A stretch of 64,000 bases of DNA from Planctomycetaceae bacterium (GTDB lineage Bacteria; Planctomycetota; Phycisphaerae; Phycisphaerales; UBA1924): contig JAJTDF010000011.1 of NCBI GenBank assembly GCA_021294835.1, positions 1-64,000 of the forward strand, in the 5' to 3' direction. Positions within the stretch are counted from its first letter, which is position 1. Each line of letters starts with the position of its first letter. This document shows, piece by piece, positions 1 through 9,036 of the stretch. Below the pieces are notes generated by a model. It had not been told where the DNA came from, did no database searches, and saw only the letters and a list, made by a program, of their open reading frames with translations. Made by a program: the position numbers and the translations under genes.

Positions 1-2
1 AA

Positions 3-83
3 TGACGCGCGGGCGAGTCACTCAAATCCGTGGCGGACTGACGCCTGGATTCTGTCATCCGAAGTGACGCCCGGATAGTGTCA
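3..83. repeat. Three interrupted palindromes TGAC-N10/11-GTCA
   Basis: Copies lie at 3-20, 39-57 and 65-83. The last two are 19 nt each, differ at only a few positions and start 26 bp apart; the first is a diverged 18-nt copy. Each begins TGACGC and ends GTCA. Multiple short repeats at a terminus are typical of IS21-like insertion sequence ends, so this may be one end of an element whose body lies left of the window. No transposase is visible here, so the assignment is inference. Confidence 0.45.
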
Positions 84-205
84 CTTCATCTGTGAGATTT
101 CAGAGGGGAGAAGGGTGCGGTTGGCGCGCGCAGCGGTGCGCTGGGGGCGGGGGCCTGGGGGGAGGGTTGAGCGGGGGGTTGAGCGGGAACTCTGGATGAT
201 CGGCA

Positions 206-3200
206 TCAGTCCATGCGGATGCGGGACCAGAGTTGGTCGAGGCGTTTGCCGGAGACGGGGACGGCGGTGCCGAGTTCCTGGGCGAAGGTCTGGACGCGGA
301 ACTCCTCGAGCATCCAGCGGTACTGCTCCAGGGCGGGGTCGGGGCCGTGGGAGGCGTCGCGGTTGCGGCAGGCCCAGAGGAAGGCCTCCTGGCGAGGCTG
401 GACGTCGATCATGCCTCGCTCGTCTTTGGCGAGGCCCTCGCCGGAGCCGGTGAGTTTGCGGAGGCGGGCGGAGATGGCGGCGAGGTAGCGGGGGTATTGG
501 GTGAGCCAGGCCCAGGGGACGCGGGCGATGAAGCGGGCCTCGAGGAGGCGGTCGAGCTGCTCTTTGATGTCCAGCACGGCGGCGGCGTGGGCGGGGGCTT
601 TGGCGGACTCGACGGCCAGGAGGGTGCTCTGGACGGTCTTGAGGATGCCGGCGACGGTCTGGCCGACGGTGTTGGCGGAGACATCAAGGTTGGCGCGGCC
701 CTTGTCGAGCCGGGCGGTGAAGTCGGCCTCGAGGCGGACGACGGCGTCATCAGGGAGGAAGGCGAGTTCGGCGACGCGCTGGACGAGGGAAGTCTGGAGT
801 TCCTTGCCGTCGCCGAAGGTGGCGTAGAGCATGCGGAGCTGCTCGAGGTCGGTGATGTGCTTGACGGCGCGTTCGAGGTTCTCGCGGGCGCGGATGACAA
901 ACAGGCGGCGGAGGCCCTCGCGGTGATTCGCGGCGGCGGCCTGCGGAGTGGCGAAGACGCGGAGGCCGACGCGGCCCTGCTCTGAGGTGAGGGCGGGGTA
1001 GCCGCTGAGCTTGAGGCCCCGGGCCTGGACGTCGATGCGTTCGGGGAGGTCGCCGAAGTCCCAGTTGTTCAGGCCTTCGCGGTTGTAGCGGATGGGGGCC
1101 AGTTCGGTGACCGAGCGGACGATGCGGTCGCGGAGTTGGCGGCGGAGGGCGGGCAGGTCGCGGCCTTCGGCCAGGAGGTGGCCGGCGGCGTCGGTGAAGC
1201 GGTAGGTGAGGGTGAGGTAGGGCGGGAGGGCGGCGAGGTCGAAGTCGCGCTCGGCGACCTCGACGTCGCCCAGGGCCTTGCAGCAGGCGACCAGGGCCTC
1301 GGTGAGGGAGTAGCCCTCGGCGGCGGTGAGGCGGGCGCGGGCGATCTCGGCGAGGCACTGCTCGGCGAACTGCGGGGGCGGGACGAAGTGGGTGCGGACG
1401 GCCTTGGGGAGGGAGCGGACGAGGGTCTCGACCTTCTCTTTGAGCAGGCCGGGGACGAGCCACTGGCCGACGCGTTCGTCGGCGGCGCCGGCGGCCTCGA
1501 CGGGAAGGGTGGCGGTGATGCCGTCGGCGGGGTGCTGGGGGTCGTTGACGTAGGAGAGGCTCGCGACGCAGGAACCGTCGGCGGCCAAGGCGAGGGTGTC
1601 GGGGAAGTCGGCGGCGGAGAGGGCGCGGGCGGCGTCGGAGAGGACCTCGCGTTCAGAGAGGAAGAGGACCTGGGGGTTGCTCTTCTCGACGTGCATGCGC
1701 CAGCGGACCAGGTCCTCACCGGTGAAGACGTCTTTGGGGAGGCGGTGGTCGAAGAAGGCGTGGCGGACGGAGGCGTCGGCGAGGAGATCGGCGCGGCGGT
1801 AGCGGCGCTGGAGGGCGTGGGCGCGGGTGAGCAGGTCGCGGTTGTGGCGGGCGAAGGGGGCGTTCTCGCTGGAGCGGAGATGGCCCTCGACCAGGGCGCC
1901 GGTGATGAACAGGTCGCGGGCCTGGGCGGGGTCGATGGAGCCGAAGTGGACGCGGCGGCGGGAGGCGAGCTCGAGCCCCCAGAGGGTGACGCGCTGGAAG
2001 CAGTTGACGCGCTCGGTCTTCTCGTCGTAATGCGGATCGGAGTGGGAGCGCTTGAGGAGGTGGGCGCCGGCGGCCTCGACCCAGGCGGGCTCAACGGCGG
2101 CGCAGCAGCGGGCGTAGAGCTTGGTGGTCTTGACCAGTTCGGCGGCGACGACCCAGCGGGGGGCCTTCTTGAACAGGCCGGAGCCGGGGAAGATGGAGAA
2201 CTTGCCGCCCCGGGCGCCGGTGTACTCCTTCTCGGTGGACTTCTCGTCGCGGTTGCCGACGGCGGAGAGCAGGCCGGCGAGCACGGCGCGGTGGACCTGC
2301 TCGTAGGTGGCCTGGCGATCGTTGAGCGGCATGGACAGTTCGCGGCAGACATCAGCGAGCTGGCGGTGGATCTCCTGCCACTCGCGGAGGCGGACGAAGG
2401 AGAGGAAGTTCTCGCGGCAGAGGCGGCGGAGGCGGGAGCCGGAGACGGCGGCCTCCTGCTGGGCGAACCACTTCCAGAGTTTGAGCAGGGAGACAAAGTC
2501 GGACTGCTCGTCGCGGAAGATGGCGTGCTTGGCGTCGGCCTCCGAGGCCTTGTCGAGCGGGCGTTCGCGGGGGTCCTGCACGCTCAGGGCGGCGGTGATG
2601 ACCAGGGCCTCGCGGAGGCAGTGCTCCTCGCGACCGGCGAGGATGATGCGGGCGAGGCGGGGGTCGATGGGGAGGCGGGCCATGTCGCGCCCGGCCTTGG
2701 TGAGGCGGCGGTCTTCGTCAACAGCGCCGAGTTCGAGCAGGGTGTCGAAGGCGTCGTTGATCAGGCGGTTGTCGGGGGGCTGGACGAAGGGGAACTGAGA
2801 GGGGTCGCCCAGGCGCAGGTAGAGCATCTGCAGGACGACGGCGGCGAGGTTGGTGCGGAGGATCTCGGGCTCGGTGAAGGCGTCGCGCTTGGCGAAGTCC
2901 TCTTCACCGTAGAGGCGGATGGCGACACCGGGGCCGAGGCGGCCGCAGCGGCCGGAGCGCTGGGCGGCGGAGGCCTGGGAGATCTCTTCGATGGGAAGGC
3001 GGTTGACGCGGGTGCGGGGTGAGTAGCGGCTGATGCGGGCGAGGCCGCCGTCGATGACGTAGCGGATGCCGGGGACGGTGAGGCTGGTCTCGGCGACGTT
3101 GGTGGCGAGGATGATGCGGCGACCGACGCCGGCGAGGTGGGGCTGGAAGACCTTGAGCTGATCAGCGGCGGGGAGGCGGGCGTAGAGGGGGATGACCTCG

Positions 3201-4939
3201 ATGCGTTCGGTCACCGGGCCGGAGGCGGCACCGCCGCGACCGGCCACGCCGTAGCCGGCCTCGGCGAGGATGTCGGCGGTCTCGCGGATCTCACGCTCGC
3301 CGGGGAGGAAGACCAGGATGTCACCATCGCCGTGGCTGCACAGTTCAGCGACCGAGGCGACGACGTTGTGCTCGAGACGGTCTTCCATCTCGTCGATGTC
3401 GTGGTGCTCGAAGGGGCGGTAGCGGATCTCGACCGGGTAGGTGCGGCCGGAGACGTTGATGATGGGGCACTTCTCGGGGCCGCCGAAGTGGTTGCTGAGG
3501 CGCTCGGGGTCGATGGTGGCCGAGGTGATGATGACCTTGAGGTCGGGCCTTTGGGGGAGGATGCGGTGGATGTAGCCCAGGAGGAAGTCGATGTTCAGCG
3601 AGCGCTCGTGGGCCTCGTCGATGATGATGGTGTCGTACTGCTCGAGGAGGCGGTCGCCCTGGGTTTCGGCCAGGAGAATGCCGTCGGTGAGGAGCTTGAC
3701 CAGGGTGGTGGCGGGGCTGGTTTTGTCGGTGAAACGGTACTTGAAGCCGACGACGGGGGGGAGATCGGGCGAGATGGGCGCGGTTGGCCCCCCACTGCTG
3801 CCGCCGGCCTCGGCCTCGGCGGGCTTGGGGCGGGCGCCGCCGGGGGCGGGGACGCCGAGTTCTTCAGCCAGACGGACCGCGACCGAGCGGGCGGCGATGC
3901 GGCGGGGCTGGGTGTGGGCGATCATGCCGGTGACGCCCCGGCCGAGTTTGAGGCAGATCTTGGGGAGCTGGGTGGACTTGCCCGAGCCGGTCTCACCACA
4001 GACGACGACGACCTGGTGGGCGGCGATGGCGGCGGAGATGTCGGTGACGCGCTCGGTGATGGGGAGATCGGGCGGGAAGGTGATGGCGGGGACGAGGGCG
4101 CGGCGGGCCTCGGCCTTGGCGATGGCGCGGGTGGTGTCTTGCGCGAAGCGGAGGACGTGCTCGCCGACGGGCTTGCCGGCGTAGGCGACGGCGCGGATCT
4201 CCTCCAGGCGCTTGTGGAGGCGGGCGCGGTCGGAGATCATGCAATGGCCGATGCGCTCGCGAAGGGGGGCGAGCGGGTCGGGCTTGGAGGGATCGGGCGG
4301 GGGCGCAGGGGGCAGTTGTGCGGAACGCTCGCGGCGTTCGCCCTTGCGTTCACCTTTGCGATCGCCCTTACGATCACCGCGGCGGTCGGACTTGCGATCA
4401 GATTGGGGGGAGCGCGGCTGGTCGTTGCGGCGGCCGCGGGGGGCGGGCTGGCCGGGCGTGCCGGGGGCTGCGCCAGCCGCGGCGGGGTCGCCGGAACCAC
4501 CCCCCACACCACCACCACCGCCACCACCACCGCCCCCCCCGCCGCCCCGGCGGCGACGGCGGCGCCGCTTGCCGGAGGTGGGTGCAGCGGTGGGATCAGC
4601 GGGATCGGCAACGGCGGGTGCAACGCCATCGGCTGTTGCGGCACCTTCGGGAGCGTTGGCGGCGGCATCGCGGGGGCCACCAGTACCTCCCCCACCACCG
4701 CCACTCCCTCCGCCCCCACTACCTCCGCCACCACCTCCACCCCCCCGGCGGCGGCGACGACGGCGGCGGCCGGCGGGGTGCGCAGCGTTTGTGCCTTCGG
4801 TGCCAGCGGGGGATGCGGCGGGTGCGGCGTCAGCGGCGGCGGGCGCGGAGGATGGCTGCGGGGCCGGCTGGGGGGCGGGCTGCGGAGCGGGCGCGGCGGG
4901 GCTGCTGGGGGTCGAAGGGGTGTCGGAAGGGGTGCTCAT
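206..4939 (-). CDS. hrpA: HrpA-type DEAH-box ATP-dependent RNA helicase with Arg/Gly-rich tail
   Basis: The 1577-residue protein is a DEAH/RHA helicase of the HrpA family, which uses NTP hydrolysis to unwind RNA or remodel mRNA on ribosomes. Walker A (GETGSGKST) lies near residue 316, the DEAH box near 440 and the SAT motif (ITSATID) near 473. Helicase C, HA2, OB-fold and the long HrpA-specific C-terminal region (DUF3418-like) follow. The first ~230 residues are low complexity: Pro/Ala-rich, then two runs of six to eight Arg each followed by long Gly tracts, then Lys/Arg-rich RKGDRKGER-like repeats. E. coli HrpA is about 1300 residues, so this extension explains the extra length. The start codon overlaps the stop of queE by 4 bp (ATGA), implying coupling to queE. 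Family certainty is high; the role of the tail is unknown. Confidence 0.95.
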   Translation of the reverse strand: MSTPSDTPSTPSSPAAPAPQPAPQPAPQPSSAPAAADAAPAASPAGTEGTNAAHPAGRRRRRRRRGGGGGGGGSGGGGSGGGGGGTGGPRDAAANAPEGAATADGVAPAVADPADPTAAPTSGKRRRRRRRGGGGGGGGGGGGGVGGGSGDPAAAGAAPGTPGQPAPRGRRNDQPRSPQSDRKSDRRGDRKGDRKGERKGERRERSAQLPPAPPPDPSKPDPLAPLRERIGHCMISDRARLHKRLEEIRAVAYAGKPVGEHVLRFAQDTTRAIAKAEARRALVPAITFPPDLPITERVTDISAAIAAHQVVVVCGETGSGKSTQLPKICLKLGRGVTGMIAHTQPRRIAARSVAVRLAEELGVPAPGGARPKPAEAEAGGSSGGPTAPISPDLPPVVGFKYRFTDKTSPATTLVKLLTDGILLAETQGDRLLEQYDTIIIDEAHERSLNIDFLLGYIHRILPQRPDLKVIITSATIDPERLSNHFGGPEKCPIINVSGRTYPVEIRYRPFEHHDIDEMEDRLEHNVVASVAELCSHGDGDILVFLPGEREIRETADILAEAGYGVAGRGGAASGPVTERIEVIPLYARLPAADQLKVFQPHLAGVGRRIILATNVAETSLTVPGIRYVIDGGLARISRYSPRTRVNRLPIEEISQASAAQRSGRCGRLGPGVAIRLYGEEDFAKRDAFTEPEILRTNLAAVVLQMLYLRLGDPSQFPFVQPPDNRLINDAFDTLLELGAVDEDRRLTKAGRDMARLPIDPRLARIILAGREEHCLREALVITAALSVQDPRERPLDKASEADAKHAIFRDEQSDFVSLLKLWKWFAQQEAAVSGSRLRRLCRENFLSFVRLREWQEIHRQLADVCRELSMPLNDRQATYEQVHRAVLAGLLSAVGNRDEKSTEKEYTGARGGKFSIFPGSGLFKKAPRWVVAAELVKTTKLYARCCAAVEPAWVEAAGAHLLKRSHSDPHYDEKTERVNCFQRVTLWGLELASRRRVHFGSIDPAQARDLFITGALVEGHLRSSENAPFARHNRDLLTRAHALQRRYRRADLLADASVRHAFFDHRLPKDVFTGEDLVRWRMHVEKSNPQVLFLSEREVLSDAARALSAADFPDTLALAADGSCVASLSYVNDPQHPADGITATLPVEAAGAADERVGQWLVPGLLKEKVETLVRSLPKAVRTHFVPPPQFAEQCLAEIARARLTAAEGYSLTEALVACCKALGDVEVAERDFDLAALPPYLTLTYRFTDAAGHLLAEGRDLPALRRQLRDRIVRSVTELAPIRYNREGLNNWDFGDLPERIDVQARGLKLSGYPALTSEQGRVGLRVFATPQAAAANHREGLRRLFVIRARENLERAVKHITDLEQLRMLYATFGDGKELQTSLVQRVAELAFLPDDAVVRLEADFTARLDKGRANLDVSANTVGQTVAGILKTVQSTLLAVESAKAPAHAAAVLDIKEQLDRLLEARFIARVPWAWLTQYPRYLAAISARLRKLTGSGEGLAKDERGMIDVQPRQEAFLWACRNRDASHGPDPALEQYRWMLEEFRVQTFAQELGTAVPVSGKRLDQLWSRIRMD

Positions 4940-5757
4940 GTGCCGCGGGTGTTCCCAAACAGATGGATGTGGAGGCGTGTGCAGTATCGCCAGCCATGGC
5001 GAAGGACAAGGTCGAGGACGGCCTGGCGGGCCTGTGGGCCGGGCTCAGCGACGCCCTCGGGCATGGCGAGCACATCGGCCGGTGCGATGGGGGAGCCGGC
5101 CTGGGCGAGGGCGGAGAGGAGGTCGAGGATTTCGCGTTCGTCGGAGGGGAGGGAGGCGGGGTTGACGACGAACTTGAGTTGCAGATCGGCGTTGGCGGGG
5201 TGGGAATGGATGGAGGAGATGAGGTCGGCCAGGACGGGGAGGTTGAGGCGGCGGGCCTCGTGACGGACGGCCCAGGCGCCGGAGGGGTCGCGGGGGTCGG
5301 CGACTGGGGTGCTGTCGGCGAGTTTGGGGGAGAGGCTCAGGAGGTTGCAGACGGCCAGGGCGCGGGGATTGGCGACGGTGCCGGCGGTTTCGATGGTGAT
5401 GTGGAAGCCCCGGGCGGCGAGGGCTTCGGCCAGGGGGCCCAGGGCGGGGAAGAGCATGGGCTCGCCCCCGGTGAGGACGGCGTGGCGGATGGAGGGGCCG
5501 GCAAGCTGGGTGATCTGGGCGAGGAGCTGGTCAACGGTGAGGGTGGGGCCGTCGGGGTTCCAACTGGCGTAGGGCGTGTCGCACCAGCGGCAGCGGAGGT
5601 TGCAGCCGGAGAGGCGGACAAAGACGCTGGGGACGCCGGTGAGTTTGCCCTCGCCCTGGACGCTGGCGAAGACCTCGCTGACGCGGAGGCGCGTGGGGTC
5701 GGCGGCGGCGGCATCGTCGGCGATGGCCGAGGCGGGATGGACCGGCAGCTCGGGCAT
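4936..5757 (-). CDS. queE: 7-carboxy-7-deazaguanine synthase QueE (radical SAM)
   Basis: The 273-residue enzyme converts 6-carboxy-tetrahydropterin to 7-carboxy-7-deazaguanine in queuosine/7-deazaguanine synthesis. The radical SAM cysteines are C52, C56 and C59 in GCNLRCRWCDT, the usual CxxxCxxC spacing, and the TGGEP motif follows. It lies between queC (46 bp upstream) and hrpA (4-bp overlap), so the two deazaguanine genes are adjacent. A TAAACT hexamer 10 nt before the ATG suggests its own promoter with almost no 5' UTR. No queD or queF is visible in the window. Confidence 0.94.
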   Translation of the reverse strand: MPELPVHPASAIADDAAAADPTRLRVSEVFASVQGEGKLTGVPSVFVRLSGCNLRCRWCDTPYASWNPDGPTLTVDQLLAQITQLAGPSIRHAVLTGGEPMLFPALGPLAEALAARGFHITIETAGTVANPRALAVCNLLSLSPKLADSTPVADPRDPSGAWAVRHEARRLNLPVLADLISSIHSHPANADLQLKFVVNPASLPSDEREILDLLSALAQAGSPIAPADVLAMPEGVAEPGPQARQAVLDLVLRHGWRYCTRLHIHLFGNTRGT

Positions 5758-5767
5758 GGGAAGGGGG

Positions 5768-5773
5768 AGTTTA
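5768..5773 (-). promoter_or_regulatory. Candidate -10 (TAAACT) for queE, leaderless type
   Basis: On the minus strand TAAACT ends 10 nt before the queE ATG and no Shine-Dalgarno sequence intervenes (CT-rich spacer). No convincing -35 is seen. It is assigned because the same arrangement recurs at many genes in this window. Confidence 0.5.
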
Positions 5774-5802
5774 GATGGGCACGGGGGTGCGGCGGCCGGT
5801 TT

Positions 5803-6525
5803 TCAGAGGTAGCGGGTGGGATCGGGGATGCCGGCCTCGGCGAAGCCTCGGCGGCGGATCTGGCAGGCATCGCAGCGGCCGCAGGCCAGGGGGGAGCCGT
5901 CGGAGGCGGTGGCGGGGTCGTAGCAACTGTGGGTGAGGTGGTAGGGGACGTTCAGGGCGGCGCCGGCGCGGATGATCTGGGCCTTGGTCATGTCGGACAG
6001 GGGGGCGTGGACGGTGAAGGCGCGGCCCTGGGTGCCCAGCGCGGTGGCGAGGGTGGCGGTGTGGGCAAAGGAGCGGATGAACTGGGGGCGGCAGTCGGGG
6101 TAGCCGGAGTAGTCGACGGCGTTGACGCCGGTGAAGACATCGACGCAGTTGCGGGACTCGGCGAAGGCGACGGCCATGGAGAGGAGCACGAGGTTGCGGG
6201 CGGGGACGTAGGTGACGGGGATGTCGGCGGCCATGGCGCGTTCGTCGCGGTCTTTGGGGACGGCGATGGTGTCGTCAGTCAGGGCGGAGCCGCCGAAGGC
6301 GCGGAGATCGAGGGTGACGATCTGCCAACTGGCGGCGGAGAGGGCGGAGGCCAGTGCGCGGGCGGCGAGCAGTTCGTGCTTGTGGCGTTGGCCGTAATCG
6401 AAACTCAGGCAGTGGCAGACAAAGCCCTGGGCGCGGGCCATGGCCAGCACGGTGGCGGAATCGAGGCCTCCGGAGAGCAGGACGGTGGCGGCGGGCGGGC
6501 CGGGGGGAACGGGAGGGGCGGTCAT
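5803..6525 (-). CDS. queC: 7-cyano-7-deazaguanine synthase QueC
   Basis: The 240-residue enzyme makes preQ0 from 7-carboxy-7-deazaguanine using ATP and ammonia, the step after QueE. The PP-loop SGGLDS is at residues 18-23. The C-terminal zinc-binding cysteines are visible as HSCYD followed by ACGRCDACQ. Length is normal for the family. It lies upstream of queE on the same strand. A TAGGCT hexamer 7 nt before the ATG, with no ribosome-binding site, suggests a leaderless transcript and fixes this start. Confidence 0.95.
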   Translation of the reverse strand: MTAPPVPPGPPAATVLLSGGLDSATVLAMARAQGFVCHCLSFDYGQRHKHELLAARALASALSAASWQIVTLDLRAFGGSALTDDTIAVPKDRDERAMAADIPVTYVPARNLVLLSMAVAFAESRNCVDVFTGVNAVDYSGYPDCRPQFIRSFAHTATLATALGTQGRAFTVHAPLSDMTKAQIIRAGAALNVPYHLTHSCYDPATASDGSPLACGRCDACQIRRRGFAEAGIPDPTRYL

Positions 6526-6532
6526 CGCGCCA

Positions 6533-6538
6533 AGCCTA
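6533..6538 (-). promoter_or_regulatory. Candidate -10 (TAGGCT) for queC, leaderless type
   Basis: TAGGCT on the minus strand with a 7-nt gap to the queC ATG. The intervening TGGCGCG contains no ribosome-binding sequence. Confidence 0.5.
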
Positions 6539-6651
6539 AACCGCCGCCGGGGCGGGCAGCGGAGCGGGGCCGGAGCCAGCGAAGCGGTGGCGGCGGTGTG
6601 TGCGGCGGGTTGGGGCCGGGCGGATGGTGCGGATTGTGCAGATTGTGCAGA

Positions 6652-7947
6652 TTACTTGGCAGCGGCGATGGCGGCGAGGACGCGCTGCTCTTTCTCGGGG
6701 GAGATGCCGGCGCGGAGCTTCTGATGGGGAGGCAGGGTGGGAGGCTGCTTGCCCTCGCTGCGGGCCTGCTCGACCACGTCCTTGCCGACGCGTTCGCGGC
6801 GTTCGACCTCGCTGGGCCACCAGGCGAGGGTGTCGCGGACGGTCTCGGCCAGGGGGCGGAAGGTGAGTCCGGCGGCGATGGCCTTGGCGTTGACCACCTT
6901 GGCGACGTGGCCCTCATCGGGGCTTTCTGGCTGGGGGACCCAGGCGGGCATCTCGGCCCAGGGGGCGACCTGATGGGCCTGGAGGGTGGGCCAGTCGGCC
7001 CAGACGGGCTTGGCGGCGGCGGGGCCGGCGGCCTTGACGCAGGCGTCGATGAGTTCGCCGAAGCCGGTAGGCTGGGCGGGGCCAACGGTGTTGAAGGTGC
7101 CGACGGTGGAGCGTTCGGCGAGGAGGAGGAGCCAGGCGGCCAGGTCGCGGGCGTCGATGCCCTGCACGGGATCGGTCGGTGAGCCGGGGCAGAGCATGCT
7201 GGGCGACCAGGTTTCGCCCGGGCCGGCGCCCAGACCGGCAGCGCGGACGGGCCAGTAGGTGAAGCGGTCGGTGTTGTCGCCGGGGCCGATGATCAGGCCG
7301 GGGCGGACGACGGCGACTTTGTCGGGCGAGGCCATGCCCTCGACGGCGGCGCGTTCGCAGGCGGCCTTGAGACCGCCGTAGTTGCGGCCGCCGGCCATGT
7401 CTTCGGTGGTGGGGTCGTCGAGGGTTTCAACGGGGGCGTTTTCATCGAGCACTGCGGGGTAGGGCTGGCGGAAGACGGAGATGGTGGAGACGAACGAGTA
7501 GTGCCTGACGCGGTTGCGGAGCAGCTCGGCCGAGGCGCGAACGTGGCGAGGGTACTGGCCGGAGAGGTCAATGACGGCGTCCCAGCGGCGGTCGCCCTCA
7601 AGGGCCTTGAGGCCGTCGCCCACCTTGGGGTCGCGGTCGCCGACGAGGCGCTCGGTCTGGTCGGGGATGCCGCCGATGCGGCGTTCGGTACGGCCCCGGT
7701 TGAAGATGGCGACCTCGTGCCCGCGGCTGAGGGCGAGGCGGACGAGGTGGGGGCCGGTGAAGGCGGTGCCGCCGAGGATGAGGAGTTTGAGCTTGGCGCT
7801 GGGGGCGGCCGGGGCGGGCTTGGCGGGGGAGGCCTGGGCGGAGCGGGCGGCGGCGGTTCGCGGGAGAGCGGCCAGAGCGCCGCCGGCGGCAACGGCGGCG
7901 AGGGTGTTCAGACCGTTTTCAAGAATCTGGCGGCGGGTGACGGGCAT
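6652..7947 (-). CDS. Tat-exported NAD-dependent epimerase/dehydratase family protein
   Basis: The 431-residue protein begins with a twin-arginine-like signal (TRRQILENGL) and a hydrophobic Ala-rich stretch to about residue 35. The Rossmann fold follows with GGTAFTG at 59-65 in place of the usual GxxGxxG, and an acidic/Arg-rich pocket after the second strand. This is the extended short-chain dehydrogenase layout, but the usual YxxxK dyad is only weakly recognisable (YGGLKAA). Planctomycetes often carry such Tat-exported reductase or epimerase proteins. The start has a GGAG ribosome-binding site and a TATGCT -10-like box about 60 nt upstream, so it has a conventional leader. The substrate is unknown. 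Confidence 0.8.
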   Translation of the reverse strand: MPVTRRQILENGLNTLAAVAAGGALAALPRTAAARSAQASPAKPAPAAPSAKLKLLILGGTAFTGPHLVRLALSRGHEVAIFNRGRTERRIGGIPDQTERLVGDRDPKVGDGLKALEGDRRWDAVIDLSGQYPRHVRASAELLRNRVRHYSFVSTISVFRQPYPAVLDENAPVETLDDPTTEDMAGGRNYGGLKAACERAAVEGMASPDKVAVVRPGLIIGPGDNTDRFTYWPVRAAGLGAGPGETWSPSMLCPGSPTDPVQGIDARDLAAWLLLLAERSTVGTFNTVGPAQPTGFGELIDACVKAAGPAAAKPVWADWPTLQAHQVAPWAEMPAWVPQPESPDEGHVAKVVNAKAIAAGLTFRPLAETVRDTLAWWPSEVERRERVGKDVVEQARSEGKQPPTLPPHQKLRAGISPEKEQRVLAAIAAAK

Positions 7948-8083
7948 GGGGGTCTCCTGGGAGGGGTCGCGCGGGCGGTGCCGGCCGGCGCAGCATAACG
8001 CAAGCCCGGCGGGGGAGCGGGGTGAACCGGTGGCGGGAGGCTGGATGCGCGGGAAGGCGGGTTCCGTCAGGCCGGGCAGCGAA

Positions 8084-8779
8084 TCAGGCCTTGGGGACAG
8101 GGGTGAGCGACTTGCTGAGGATGAGGCTGAGGTAGTTGGTGTAAGGCCACTTCCAGGTGGCGACGATGCGGTAGCCGCTGCGCTGGTAGAACTGGCGGAG
8201 TTGCACGTCGGGCTCGGCCATGGAGAGGCCCAGTTCGGTGTTGCCCAGTTCGGCGGCGCGGCGTTCGACGGTGGCGAGCAGCGCGCGGCCGATGCCGGCG
8301 CCCTGGGCGGCGGGATCCACAGCGAGCTGGGAGAAACTGGCGACGCCGGGACGGGTGAACCAGTCGGGGCCGTTGTCGGGCTCGATTTCGTTGAGGATGA
8401 TGACGCCGACGATGGCGCCGTCGAAGGTGTCGGCCGGGGTCAGGCCGGAGGTGTCGATGGCCAGGGAGCACTCGCCGGAGTGGATGCGGCGGCGGGTGAC
8501 CGAGTCGTCCTGCCGGCCGGCGAGGGGGCGGAGGCCCATCTTGACCTGCTTGGCGTAGGCGCGGTGGAGCAGGGCGGTGATGGCGGGGACGGGGTCCTGC
8601 TCGCTGAGGCGGCGGACGAGGATGGTGCGGCCCCGGTAAGGACGCAGGGCGTCGGCCGGGGCGGCGGAACCGGTGACGGCCGGGCCGGTGACGGCCGGGC
8701 CGGAAGGCGGCGCGGAAGAGGTGGCCCCGGCGGCGGCGGGGGCTTGAGGGTGCTGTGTGCTGGTCGGCCCGATGTTCAT
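8084..8779 (-). CDS. GNAT family N-acetyltransferase
   Basis: The 231-residue protein has a GNAT core in its C-terminal half: strand LAVDPAAQGAGIGRALL supplies the acetyl-CoA pyrophosphate loop (QGAGIG), and QFYQRSGYR is the typical last helix and strand. The N-terminal ~40 residues are Pro/Ala-rich. ATG at 8779 is chosen because it follows a purine-rich AGGGGA; a GTG six codons upstream is an alternative. A well-formed promoter (TTGCAA, 17 bp, TACGAT) lies just upstream. The substrate cannot be predicted. Confidence 0.85.
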   Translation of the reverse strand: MNIGPTSTQHPQAPAAAGATSSAPPSGPAVTGPAVTGSAAPADALRPYRGRTILVRRLSEQDPVPAITALLHRAYAKQVKMGLRPLAGRQDDSVTRRRIHSGECSLAIDTSGLTPADTFDGAIVGVIILNEIEPDNGPDWFTRPGVASFSQLAVDPAAQGAGIGRALLATVERRAAELGNTELGLSMAEPDVQLRQFYQRSGYRIVATWKWPYTNYLSLILSKSLTPVPKA

Positions 8780-8833
8780 ATCCCCTGTGATCTCCACTGC
8801 GGCGGCGGGCGAACGCGGCCCGCCGAAGGGTGT

Positions 8834-8862
8834 ATCGTAAATCCGACTGCATCATTTTGCAA
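8834..8862 (-). promoter_or_regulatory. Sigma-70-like promoter (TTGCAA-17-TACGAT) for the GNAT gene
   Basis: On the minus strand the -35 is TTGCAA (8862-8857) and the -10 is TACGAT (8839-8834), separated by exactly 17 bp. It sits in an unusually AT-rich island for this genome. The transcript would start about 45-50 nt before the GNAT start codon. Confidence 0.65.
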
Positions 8863-9025
8863 CAAATGCATAAAAATAAATCCCCTTGTTGCGCCAGCTT
8901 CGCCCGATTCCGCCGGCGGAGAACCGGGGCAGACTGGCGGGGGGTGCGGGTGGATTCGGGGGCCTCGGCGGGGAAAGCGGGGAGGATGGGCGTGTTCACT
9001 GACGGCACGGCGGAGCGTCGGCCCG

Positions 9026-9031
9026 TACCCT
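9026..9031 (+). promoter_or_regulatory. Candidate -10 (TACCCT) for the thioesterase, leaderless type
   Basis: TACCCT ends 5 nt before the ATG at 9037, so transcription would begin at or next to the start codon. No ribosome-binding site is present. Confidence 0.55.
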
Positions 9032-9036
9032 CGGGT

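Noticed and set aside
1136-3022. Large plus-strand ORF inside hrpA with Gly/Glu/Ala-rich translation
   Set aside because: Antisense shadow of the helicase; composition follows the codon bias of the real gene.
4318-7182. A very long plus-strand open frame across hrpA, queE, queC and the start of the epimerase gene
   Set aside because: Mirror of high-GC coding on the minus strand: Gly/Glu/Asp-repetitive, without any domain, and spanning several real genes. Similar long frames occur opposite most genes in this window.
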